Source of the DNA: Mesobacillus jeotgali
GTDB lineage: Bacteria > Bacillota > Bacilli > Bacillales > Cytobacillaceae
Direction of reading: 5' to 3'
NCBI RefSeq assembly: GCF_002874535.1
Contig: NZ_CP025025.1
Coordinates: 2,155,526 to 2,219,525, forward strand
Length of the DNA: 64,000 bases
Part shown: piece after piece, positions 26,941 to 33,807 of the stretch
Layout: the number at the start of each line of letters is the position of its first letter
Position numbering within the stretch: the first letter of the stretch is position 1
Made by a program: the position numbers and the translations under genes
Notes under the pieces: model-generated
Told to the model about the DNA's origin: nothing
What the model saw: only the letters and a program-made list of their open reading frames with translations
The model's database searches: none

Positions 26941-27957
26941 TTATCCCTTAAAAACATCAGAAACAATTTCGAATGATTTCAATCTAGCATTATGGTCAAA
27001 AATTTGCGCGTTGACAATCATTTCATCTGCCTGTGTTTCATCCAGGAATTGCTGCAGCTTTGTTTTGATGGTTTCAGGGCTGCCTACTATTGATGATCCG
27101 ATACGGCTGCCCAGCAGCATTTTTTCGTATTCACTTAGCTGATTTTCCAGGTTCTTAACAGGAGGCAGCAATGGACTTGGATTATTCCTGAACAGGTTTA
27201 GGAACTGCTGTTGCATGGATGTTGCCAGGAACTCTGCTTCCTCATCGGTTGCAGCAGCAATCACGTTAACACCGACCATTGCGTATGGCTCTTGCAAAAC
27301 TTCTGAAGGCTGGAAACTCCTGCGGTAAAGCTTTAGAGCACCTAAAGTATTTTCAGGTGAGAAATGGCTGGCAAATGAAAACGGCAAACCTAGTTGTCCT
27401 GCAAGCTGAGCACTATAGCCACTTGACCCTAATAACCAGATGGGAATATTCAATCCTTCGCCGGGGATCGCCCTGACACTTCGATATTGAGAATCAAACT
27501 CTGGATTGAAATATGCGCGGAGTTCGTCCAATTGCTCTGGGAAGTCCTGACCATCACTCCGACGTTCGCGACGTAAAGCATAGGCCGTCACCTGGTCAGT
27601 TCCTGGAGCTCGACCAAGGCCAAGGTCAATTCGCCCCGGGAATAGAGATTCAAGCGTACCGAATTGTTCTGCAATCACTAGTGGAGCATGGTTGGGAAGC
27701 ATGATACCACCTGAACCAACTCTAATAGAGGATGTACCAGCTGCAACGTGGCCGATGACGACCGATGTAGCGGAACTTGCGATTCCGGGCATGTTATGAT
27801 GCTCTGCTAGCCAATAGCGGTTATAGCCCCATTTTTCAGCATGCTGGGCAAGATCCAGTGTGTTTTTTAACGCATCTGCTGCTGTGCCACCTTCAAGAAT
27901 CGGAGCCAAGTCGAGCACGGAATATTTTATATCGTTTAATCGTTTGTTGTCGGTCAT
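26941..27957 (-). CDS. LLM-class flavin-dependent oxidoreductase
   Basis: A 338-residue luciferase-like TIM-barrel protein of the MsnO8/YwcH subgroup. Hallmarks are YSVLDLAPI at the start, [44 protein letters not shown] and [11 protein letters not shown]. Members use reduced FMN to oxidise small organic molecules; the substrate is unknown. The ATG at 27957 is chosen because AAGGAAG lies eight bases before it; the upstream ATG at 27975 overlaps that RBS. No flavin reductase is next to it, although one lies 19 kb away. Confidence 0.88.
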   Translation of the reverse strand: MTDNKRLNDIKYSVLDLAPILEGGTAADALKNTLDLAQHAEKWGYNRYWLAEHHNMPGIASSATSVVIGHVAAGTSSIRVGSGGIMLPNHAPLVIAEQFGTLESLFPGRIDLGLGRAPGTDQVTAYALRRERRSDGQDFPEQLDELRAYFNPEFDSQYRSVRAIPGEGLNIPIWLLGSSGYSAQLAGQLGLPFSFASHFSPENTLGALKLYRRSFQPSEVLQEPYAMVGVNVIAAATDEEAEFLATSMQQQFLNLFRNNPSPLLPPVKNLENQLSEYEKMLLGSRIGSSIVGSPETIKTKLQQFLDETQADEMIVNAQIFDHNARLKSFEIVSDVFKG

Positions 27958-28134
27958 ATATCCATCTTCCTTCATTGAAAAATATTAACTGCAAGGAGTA
28001 GCATTTTTCCTGTTCCCAGCGTTTATACAATTCAATAGTACCAATAATCTTTCGGTAAACAAAATAAAATGATTTGAGATAATAGGAATGAGTACATATA
28101 GAAGAGGAGGTGGGGAGGAATGCGGGGTACAATC

Positions 28135-28869
28135 TTATCTTTTTAAGGATAGGTATTCATAAACCTCCCGCAAGTTCTGGTAGCCTTGCTCCTGCGCTTT
28201 CTTTATATAAAATGCCCATAGCTTCGCTGCCATTTTAGCATCCGCCAATGCATGATGCCTGTTTTTCACTTCAATACCGCACTCAAGGCAAATTTGTTCC
28301 AAAGGCAGGGAATTGACAACTGGCTGGAATATTCTGACCAAAAATGAAGTATCAATTACTCTATGTTCAAAATTTAAGCGTAAATGGCTGCTTGTGAATT
28401 TCCTCATAAAGGCTTGCTCGTGTTTTGCGTGGTGAGCTACAAGTACCGAGCTGCCTATGAAATTTAAAAATTCCATCAGGACTTGTGAAGTTTGCGGTGC
28501 AGTCAAGAGCTCTTCCTCAGTGATCGAAGTCAGCTCCAGGACATCAATCGGTACTGAAATTTCAGGATTAATTAATGAATAGAACACCTCCTGTTCTAGT
28601 ATTGTGGAACCAATTACTTTTACAGCTCCTATAGAGATGATCCTATCGCCTTTATCAGGATAAAACCCTGTTGTTTCGAGGTCAAAAACAATGACTGGCA
28701 ATTCTTCCAACGGACAGTCGAGGCTATTTCCTTCCTTTATTTCTTTTTGCAAGTGTCTTAAAAACGACATTTGCTGCGGATTTGTGTGAGTTGGCATTCC
28801 CGCATAGATGTTCGATCCAAGCTTACCGGTCATTTGCCTAAAGAAACGAATCATATCATTCATTCCCAT
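28135..28869 (-). CDS. DnaQ-like 3'-5' exonuclease (DEDDh)
   Basis: A 244-residue protein with an exonuclease domain from about residue 57. Exo I is VFDLETTGFYPDKGDR (Asp63, Glu65). Exo III is RHHALADAKMA (His205, Asp210). The Exo II segment reads AHHAKHEQAF, with Glu151 at the place where DnaQ has Asp, so the second carboxylate is kept in altered form. The first 55 residues are helical and unlike DnaQ. It starts five bases after the DUF294 nucleotidyltransferase gene and shares its operon with amtB. Substrate may be nucleic acid or a nucleotidylated protein; see findings. Confidence 0.85.
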   Translation of the reverse strand: MGMNDMIRFFRQMTGKLGSNIYAGMPTHTNPQQMSFLRHLQKEIKEGNSLDCPLEELPVIVFDLETTGFYPDKGDRIISIGAVKVIGSTILEQEVFYSLINPEISVPIDVLELTSITEEELLTAPQTSQVLMEFLNFIGSSVLVAHHAKHEQAFMRKFTSSHLRLNFEHRVIDTSFLVRIFQPVVNSLPLEQICLECGIEVKNRHHALADAKMAAKLWAFYIKKAQEQGYQNLREVYEYLSLKR

Positions 28870-28874
28870 AAAAA

Positions 28875-29843
28875 TTACATCCTCTCAAGCAGCTTTCTGA
28901 CATGTTCATAAAATTGTTCACCAACTTTAAGTATTTGCTTTAATACTTTCTTTTCGTCTTTAGTTAGCTTATTGATGTTAACGTAGTGGCCGGAGTCATA
29001 ATCCCTGTGGCTTCCATGTTTCAGGCGATAGTCAAGCAAAGCAGAAAAGTTATTGCTGTATAAAGATTTATCATGATGCGGCAACACGCTCTCAGAAATA
29101 TGGCTTATACGAGATAGAGTCGCAGTTTCTTTTATCCCTTCGAATAATGATAACAGCCTTGCAGCATTCACGAAGGGGAGAAAAGCAGTTTCCTTAAGAT
29201 TAATTGATCCAGTATAGGCGCCATGAGTTTCAACAAGCAGCTGGCCAAGTACTCCGACCCCTTTTTTCACATACATTGTGTTATGAAGCATCCTTAACAG
29301 CAATTGCTTACTTTTAACTTCATCAAAGGCTTTTTCTTTCAAGGTATTTAATAGGCTATTTTCGCCGAAGATGGTCCTGGCATCGGCAAATATAAGCAAA
29401 TATCGGATTGTCTCCCATGTAGATTCACCAACCCAAATTCCAAGTTGAATCTCCCAATCTTTCATTGCTTTACACCACAATGGATTGCTGGCCATAACAG
29501 AGCCGGAACATTTTTTATAGCCAGCCAGCTCTAATCCTTCGGAAATCTCTTTACCTAACTTTAAAAAGTACTCCTGTGAATCATTACTATTTGTTGTAAA
29601 AACAAGTCCGTGGTCCTGGTCACTCCAAATAGATTGCTCCATCCGTCCAGCACTGCCCATGACGAAGAAGCAGAAAGGTGAAGGGGGGCTCCCGTATTCT
29701 TTTGACAATTTGCTTACTGCAACAGATATGACTTGATCATAGATTAAGTCATGGAAATGGTTTAATTGTTCATTGCTAATAGTTGCGTCAGACAGCCCTT
29801 TAACTCTTATTGCATTTATATTTGAATAGTTATTTAAGTTCAT
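28875..29843 (-). CDS. DUF294 (GlnD-like) nucleotidyltransferase
   Basis: A 322-residue soluble protein with a DUF294 nucleotidyltransferase domain. The active site is GSAGRMEQSIWSDQD, residues 63-77, with the Asp75/Asp77 metal pair and the Gly-Ser turn typical of GlnD and adenylyltransferase relatives. The C-terminal half (about 150-320) is helical and resembles the substrate-binding domain of the family. The frame is open to 29918, but AAAGGAGG lies eleven bases before the ATG at 29843, so this start is chosen. It follows amtB by 86 bp and precedes the exonuclease by five. No CBS or cyclic-nucleotide domain is attached, unlike many relatives. Confidence 0.82.
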   Translation of the reverse strand: MNLNNYSNINAIRVKGLSDATISNEQLNHFHDLIYDQVISVAVSKLSKEYGSPPSPFCFFVMGSAGRMEQSIWSDQDHGLVFTTNSNDSQEYFLKLGKEISEGLELAGYKKCSGSVMASNPLWCKAMKDWEIQLGIWVGESTWETIRYLLIFADARTIFGENSLLNTLKEKAFDEVKSKQLLLRMLHNTMYVKKGVGVLGQLLVETHGAYTGSINLKETAFLPFVNAARLLSLFEGIKETATLSRISHISESVLPHHDKSLYSNNFSALLDYRLKHGSHRDYDSGHYVNINKLTKDEKKVLKQILKVGEQFYEHVRKLLERM

Positions 29844-29929
29844 AATTCGGACGTCCTCCTTTCTCCATTCATCAAAAGACGGCTGGCCCACAATAGGGCC
29901 GCCGCTCAATAACATCAAACTTCAATAAT

Positions 29930-31249
29930 CTAATTGACAGATGGTTGCTGTGAACTTAAAGGAACATTGCCTTTTGAGGGGATTTCGATTGATCCCTTTG
30001 CAGCTGCTTCTTTATTGACCAATTCCGGATACCCATAGCTGCCATGTTCACTAATATCCAAGCCGATGATTTCTTCCTCTTCTGTTACCCGCAAGCCCTT
30101 CATTGTTATCTTCATAATCGATAAGATGATAAAGGATACGATGAAAGCGAAAGCACCTGAGGCAACAACTCCCAGCGCCTGTACTCCTAGCTGTTCAAGA
30201 CCGCCACCATAAAACAATCCTGGATTTCCAACTGTGGCTAACTCAGGGGTTGCAAAGAATCCTGTTGATAGAGTGCCCCAAACACCAGCAGTACCGTGTA
30301 CTGATAGCGCAAAGATAGGATCATCTATCTTTCTGCTTTCAAAGAAGCGAATACTGTAGAAAACAAGGATGCCGGCAATAAGCCCGATGACAACCGCTGC
30401 CCAAGTATCAACAAAAGCACAGGATGCCGTAATGGCCACTAGACCCGCGAGCGCTCCGTTCAGCATCATTGGTACATCAGCTTTACCTAAAACAATCCAG
30501 GAGATTAGCATGGCCGCAACAGTACCAGCAGCTGCCGCAAGATTTGTGTTGAGAGCAACAAACCCAAAGAATGCTCCATCAACAGTAACGGTGCTTCCAG
30601 CATTAAATCCGAACCAGCCAACCCATAATAATAATACGCTCAATGCTGTGAAAACCTGGTTGTGACCTTCGATATTATTAGCTGAACCGTCTTTATTAAA
30701 TTTACCAATACGCGGTTTCAGTAGGATGGTCGCTGCCAGTGCCGCCATTGCTCCAGTCAGGTGGACTACAGTTGAACCAGCGAAATCCTGTTTTCCGTGT
30801 TCTGCTAGCCAGCCGCCGCCCCAAATCCAGTGAGCAATGAACGGATAAACTAAAACTGAGAATAGAAGTGCAAAGACAAGATATACAGACAATTTTGCTC
30901 TCTCAGCAAATCCGCCAAAGGCAATCGTTAAGGATATCCCGGCGAAAGCCAGCTGGAACAGAAAGAATACAGCACCTGAAAGTCCTAAGCCCTCTACATC
31001 GTAGCCAGAATAGAAAAAGTCCGAAAAGCCCAGTATCGAGTTACCTTCTCCAAAAACCAGGCCATAACCTACAGCCCAGAAAACAATTGATGAGATCCCA
31101 AAAGTCAAAATCGTTTTTCCGGCAATATGTCCGGCGTTCTTCATTCGTGTCGATCCTGTTTCAAGCAGGATGAAACCTCCGATCATCAAAATAACCAAAA
31201 CAGCGGAGATCATAACCCATAGGCTATTCATTAAAAATACCGTATCCAT
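29930..31249 (-). CDS. amtB: Ammonium transporter AmtB/NrgA
   Basis: A 439-residue membrane channel with eleven expected helices. Family features include the N-terminal FILLETGSTRMKNAGH, the HWIWGGGWLA periplasmic-gate region, GWFGFNAGS and the two channel histidines in STVVHLTG and ALSVHGTAGVWG. It conducts ammonium into the cell when nitrogen is scarce. The ATG at 31249 follows AAAGGGGACG. A near-consensus TnrA box lies 72 bp upstream, so TnrA should activate it under nitrogen limitation. No glnK follows; instead a DUF294 nucleotidyltransferase and an exonuclease are downstream. Confidence 0.93.
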   Translation of the reverse strand: MDTVFLMNSLWVMISAVLVILMIGGFILLETGSTRMKNAGHIAGKTILTFGISSIVFWAVGYGLVFGEGNSILGFSDFFYSGYDVEGLGLSGAVFFLFQLAFAGISLTIAFGGFAERAKLSVYLVFALLFSVLVYPFIAHWIWGGGWLAEHGKQDFAGSTVVHLTGAMAALAATILLKPRIGKFNKDGSANNIEGHNQVFTALSVLLLWVGWFGFNAGSTVTVDGAFFGFVALNTNLAAAAGTVAAMLISWIVLGKADVPMMLNGALAGLVAITASCAFVDTWAAVVIGLIAGILVFYSIRFFESRKIDDPIFALSVHGTAGVWGTLSTGFFATPELATVGNPGLFYGGGLEQLGVQALGVVASGAFAFIVSFIILSIMKITMKGLRVTEEEEIIGLDISEHGSYGYPELVNKEAAAKGSIEIPSKGNVPLSSQQPSVN

Positions 31250-31320
31250 TTTTTCGTCCCCTTTCAAATTGTGAATGTAGTTTGTATTCTCGCATGTATT
31301 TTTTAATCAATCTACTTTTG

Positions 31321-31337
31321 TGTCAGAAAACCTTACA
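31321..31337. promoter_or_regulatory. TnrA/GlnR box upstream of amtB
   Basis: TGTCAGAAAACCTTACA matches TGTNANAWWWTMTNACA with one mismatch in either reading direction. A candidate promoter on the minus strand (TTGATT, about 17-18 bp, TACAAA at 31281-31286) puts its centre about 50-55 bp before the start of transcription, where TnrA normally activates. Confidence 0.82.
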
Positions 31338-31349
31338 CGATTTTTGAGA

Positions 31350-31382
31350 AAAAGAAAAAACCTCCATTATTGAAGGTTTTTC
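31350..31382 (-). terminator. Terminator of tnrA
   Basis: On the minus strand ACCTTCA and TGGAGGT pair with one mismatch and are followed by TTTTTTC. Confidence 0.7.
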
Positions 31383-31385
31383 AGT

Positions 31386-31724
31386 TTAATATTTTCGAAC
31401 GCCGAATCGAGCATTCAATTGCCCTTGTATCATTTTCTTATGTGCCTCGTCTTTATTTCGTTTCTTTTCCTTAATCATTTCCTGCCGGATCTCATAAGTC
31501 TGGACACCATCTTCGATTTTGTTGGCAATCTCAACTAATTGTTCGACATCTAAGAATGAATATCTTCTGCTTCCACCAGGGGTTCGGTCTGGAAAAACTA
31601 ATTTCCTTTCTTCATAATATCGTATTTGTCGTTCAGAGAGCCCGGTCAGCTCACTGACAATACCTATAGTTATAACTTTCTTTTCTTTAAAGGAGGACGG
31701 GTCTGCAGCCAATTCATACACCAC
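31386..31724 (-). CDS. tnrA: Nitrogen regulator TnrA (MerR family)
   Basis: A 112-residue DNA-binding regulator of nitrogen genes. The MerR helix-turn-helix is KVITIGIVSELTGLSERQIR followed by YYEERKL, nearly identical to Bacillus TnrA. The C-terminal end MIQGQLNARF corresponds to the short tail by which TnrA binds feedback-inhibited glutamine synthetase. It is shorter than GlnR, and no glnA follows, which argues for TnrA. The start is uncertain: GTG at 31724 and the next GTG or a TTG at 31712 lack a clear RBS. A TnrA box overlaps the probable promoter, so the gene is likely autoregulated. Confidence 0.9.
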   Translation of the reverse strand: MVYELAADPSSFKEKKVITIGIVSELTGLSERQIRYYEERKLVFPDRTPGGSRRYSFLDVEQLVEIANKIEDGVQTYEIRQEMIKEKKRNKDEAHKKMIQGQLNARFGVRKY

Positions 31725-31743
31725 ACTTTTAACAGTTTTAAAT

Positions 31744-31766
31744 ATTATATGTCATATTTCCTTACA
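31744..31766 (-). promoter_or_regulatory. tnrA promoter with overlapping TnrA/GlnR box
   Basis: TGTCATATTTCCTTACA (31750-31766) matches the TnrA box with one mismatch. On the minus strand it directly abuts a consensus TATAAT (31744-31749), so it occupies the spacer of the promoter, a position that predicts repression by TnrA or GlnR rather than activation. Confidence 0.72.
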
Positions 31767-31790
31767 CGGCTATCAATTTGTATTAAAGCG

Positions 31791-31937
31791 TTAATACCCA
31801 TTAATTAAATTTTTAAGTTCAGTCAATGTTAATTTTCTTAATTCTTCTTCGCTTTCAGTTGTAATATTTGATTTAATCAGGTGCTGGATATAATGGTCCT
31901 TTAGTTTTTCTACGGCAGTACGTAAATGCAAGGACAC
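31791..31937 (-). CDS. Small Fur-regulated basic protein A-like (FbpA family)
   Basis: A 48-residue protein beginning MSLHLRTAVEKLKDHYIQ and ending LTLTELKNLINGY. The pattern of an N-terminal LR...R/K helix, a middle ITTESEEELRKLTLTEL and short length fits the FbpA family, small proteins that help iron-sparing with the FsrA RNA in Bacillus subtilis. GTG at 31937 follows AAGGAGGGATTATTT and is preferred over the frame start at 31976. I see no consensus Fur box upstream, so iron control is not supported by the sequence here. It follows directly on another tiny gene. Confidence 0.62.
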   Translation of the reverse strand: MSLHLRTAVEKLKDHYIQHLIKSNITTESEEELRKLTLTELKNLINGY

Positions 31938-31950
31938 AAATAATCCCTCC

Positions 31951-32094
31951 TTAAAAAGTTTCATTTTGAGCAGCACGTAATATTTCTACAGCGTGCTTTC
32001 CATGTCTTTTCAAAAGTTCTTCATACAATTCTTCTCGAAAAAGATCAAGCATGATAATCAATTGTGCCAAATCAGAAGGATTCTGCCTTTCCAC
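31951..32094 (-). CDS. 47-residue protein of unknown function, upstream of the fbpA-like gene
   Basis: The reading frame starts at GTG 32094, six bases after GAGGAG, and ends at TAA 31951-31953, just before the RBS of the next gene. The product is about MERQNPSDLAQLIIMLDLFR followed by a charged helical half ending AAQNETF. It is a predicted amphipathic helix without cysteines or transmembrane segment. A strong RBS, tight spacing to the fbpA-like gene and a helical composition support a real gene. I do not recognise a family. Confidence 0.55.
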   Translation of the reverse strand: MERQNPSDLAQLIIMLDLFREELYEELLKRHGKHAVEILRAAQNETF

Positions 32095-32152
32095 ATTCAA
32101 CTCCTCATTTCCTTAACGATTGTGAATTTTTCATAAGCGTAAAGAATTCTTT

Positions 32153-32197
32153 TAAAAAAATCAGCAGGTTCGTCAGGATATCTGACAGGATTTTTTC
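32153..32197. other. Hairpin between divergent genes
   Basis: AAAAAATC and GATTTTTT enclose an inner GTCAG/CTGAC stem (GTCAGGATATCTGAC). No gene ends here, so it is not an ordinary terminator; it could be an attenuator or operator for either neighbour. Confidence 0.5.
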
Positions 32198-32265
32198 AAG
32201 GCGAAGTTATGATTAAAGTAAAATCCGGAAAACCTAAAGTGATTTGTATATAAGGAGGAATGAGG

Positions 32266-33132
32266 ATGGAACAGAATATGCAGCCCATAAATAGAGGGTA
32301 TGTCATAAATGAATATGACGTACTTAAGAAAGTCATTCTTTGTAGCCCACAGTATATGACAATACGTGATGTAATTAATGAAACTCAGAAACATTTCAAG
32401 GATGAAGGCATACATATAGAAGTTGCCTTGGAACAGCACAATGAATTCGTGAATACTCTAAAAAATTACGGTGTAGAGGTTATCCTTCTTCCATACCATA
32501 AAAAATACCCTGAACAAGTCTTTACCAGGGATATCGGGTTTACCCTCGGCCAAACCATTTTTGTTGCTGATATGGCCAGCGAAGTACGTAAGGGAGAGGA
32601 GAATGTCCTGAAACAGTGGCTCGAGGATGAGGAAATCTCCTACTATAACTTGTTAGGTGACCAGATCGAGGGCGGGGACGTTGTCATCGACCATAATACA
32701 GTGTACGTAGGTTTAAGCAATCGCACCAACCAGCAGGCAGCAGATCATTTACAAGGATTACTTCCCCAGCTTAAAGTTCGCGCCATACCGTTTAAGGCAG
32801 AGTATTTGCACCTTGACTGCGTCTTCAATGTCGTTTCCCCGGAAGTCGCATTAATCTATCGACCAGCATTGACAGAGGAAGATATCAACCTGTTCAGTTC
32901 AAAGTATGATCTAATAGATGTTAGCGAAGATGAACAATTTACACTCGGAACGAATGTGCTCTCTATCGGCAACAAAAGAATCCTCAGTTTGCCTGTAAAT
33001 AAAGGAGTTAATGAACAACTAAGAAATAAGGGATTCGAAGTAATTGAAGTGGATATAACAGAAATCATAAAATCTGGAGGTTCATTCCGCTGCTGTACAC
33101 TTCCGATTTTACGAGCGAAGAGTGGACATTAA
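32266..33132 (+). CDS. Arginine deiminase-fold hydrolase (dimethylarginine dimethylaminohydrolase-like, YkgA type)
   Basis: A 288-residue enzyme of the guanidine-modifying superfamily. The N-terminal FTRDIGFTLG region, the EGGDVVID strand, the catalytic His in YLHLDCVFN and the nucleophile Cys in GGSFRCCTLP near the C-terminus fit the amidinohydrolase mechanism. The substrate could be dimethylarginine, arginine or another guanidine; related Bacillus YkgA is described only as a putative member. ATG 32266 is preferred over 32260 for spacing from AAGGAGGA. It is divergent from the small fbpA-like unit and ends at a terminator. Confidence 0.82.
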   Translation: MEQNMQPINRGYVINEYDVLKKVILCSPQYMTIRDVINETQKHFKDEGIHIEVALEQHNEFVNTLKNYGVEVILLPYHKKYPEQVFTRDIGFTLGQTIFVADMASEVRKGEENVLKQWLEDEEISYYNLLGDQIEGGDVVIDHNTVYVGLSNRTNQQAADHLQGLLPQLKVRAIPFKAEYLHLDCVFNVVSPEVALIYRPALTEEDINLFSSKYDLIDVSEDEQFTLGTNVLSIGNKRILSLPVNKGVNEQLRNKGFEVIEVDITEIIKSGGSFRCCTLPILRAKSGH

Positions 33133-33138
33133 AAAACA

Positions 33139-33169
33139 ATGCGGGAGACAGTCGTCTCTCGCTTTTTTC
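33139..33169 (+). terminator. Terminator of the amidinohydrolase gene
   Basis: GCGGGAGAC and GTCTCTCGC pair around AGTC and are followed by six T residues. Confidence 0.92.
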
Positions 33170-33184
33170 GTTTATGGCCAGCTT

Positions 33185-33612
33185 TTGACAGATATGCTGG
33201 AAAACAGCGAATACCTGTCCAAACATGGAGCAACTTCTGACAGGTTTGCAGCAAATCAGTGAGTAGCTGTCCGAACATGGAGCAACTTCTGACAGCTTTG
33301 GAGGAAACCAGCGATAAGTTGTCCAAACATAGAGCAACTTTGGACAGGTTTGCAGGAATTCAGCGAATAGTTGTCCAAACATGGCGTAACTTCTGACAGC
33401 TTTAGATATAACCAGCGATAAGTTGTCCAAACATAGAGCAACTTTTGACAGGTTTGGAGATAACCAGTGATAAGTTGTCCGAACATGGGGCAACTTCTGA
33501 CAGCTTTGGAGGAAACCAGCGATAAGTTGTCCAAACATAGAGCAACTTTGGACAGGTTTGCAGGAATTCAGCGAATAGTTGTCCAAACATGGCGTAACTT
33601 CTGACAGCTTTG
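33185..33612. repeat. Second tandem array, nine 52-bp repeats with internal inverted repeat
   Basis: Units start near 33187, 33239, 33291, 33343, 33395, 33447, 33499, 33551 and 33602, the last cut short. The consensus has GACAGCTT (variants GACAGGTT), a 17-bp middle, AAGTTGTC (variant TAGCTGTC), and a 19-bp linker such as CAAACATAGAGCAACTTCT. The block at 33291-33404 is repeated exactly at 33499-33612, 208 bp or four units away. The period, half-site and spacing are the same as in the array at 2833-3651, though middles and linkers differ. It lies between a terminator and the promoter of an AGCS transporter. Confidence 0.93.
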
Positions 33613-33738
33613 GATGAAAACAAGGGAATTCGAACCGAACTTATATAAACCTTTGGTACGAAACCATCAAATTCAGTATTCGACCCCCTGTTTATATACA
33701 GTTATTTAAATTGTTTGCTGTTAAATATCACATTTTGA

Positions 33739-33767
33739 TTGTCCTTTAGGTGTAATTATCTTATAAT
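33739..33767 (+). promoter_or_regulatory. Promoter of the first AGCS symporter gene
   Basis: TTGTCC (33739-33744), a 17-bp spacer and TATAAT (33762-33767), about 40 bp before the TTG start codon. Confidence 0.6.
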
Positions 33768-33807
33768 TCAAAATAGAAAGAAATCAAATTTGTAAAGGGG
33801 GATTCAT

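Noticed and set aside
33065-33586. A 173-codon open frame on the minus strand across the second 52-bp array, with cysteine-rich repeats
   Set aside because: It is made by the repeat itself. The 52-bp period is not a multiple of three, so successive units are read in different frames; there is no RBS, and several overlapping frames exist for the same reason.
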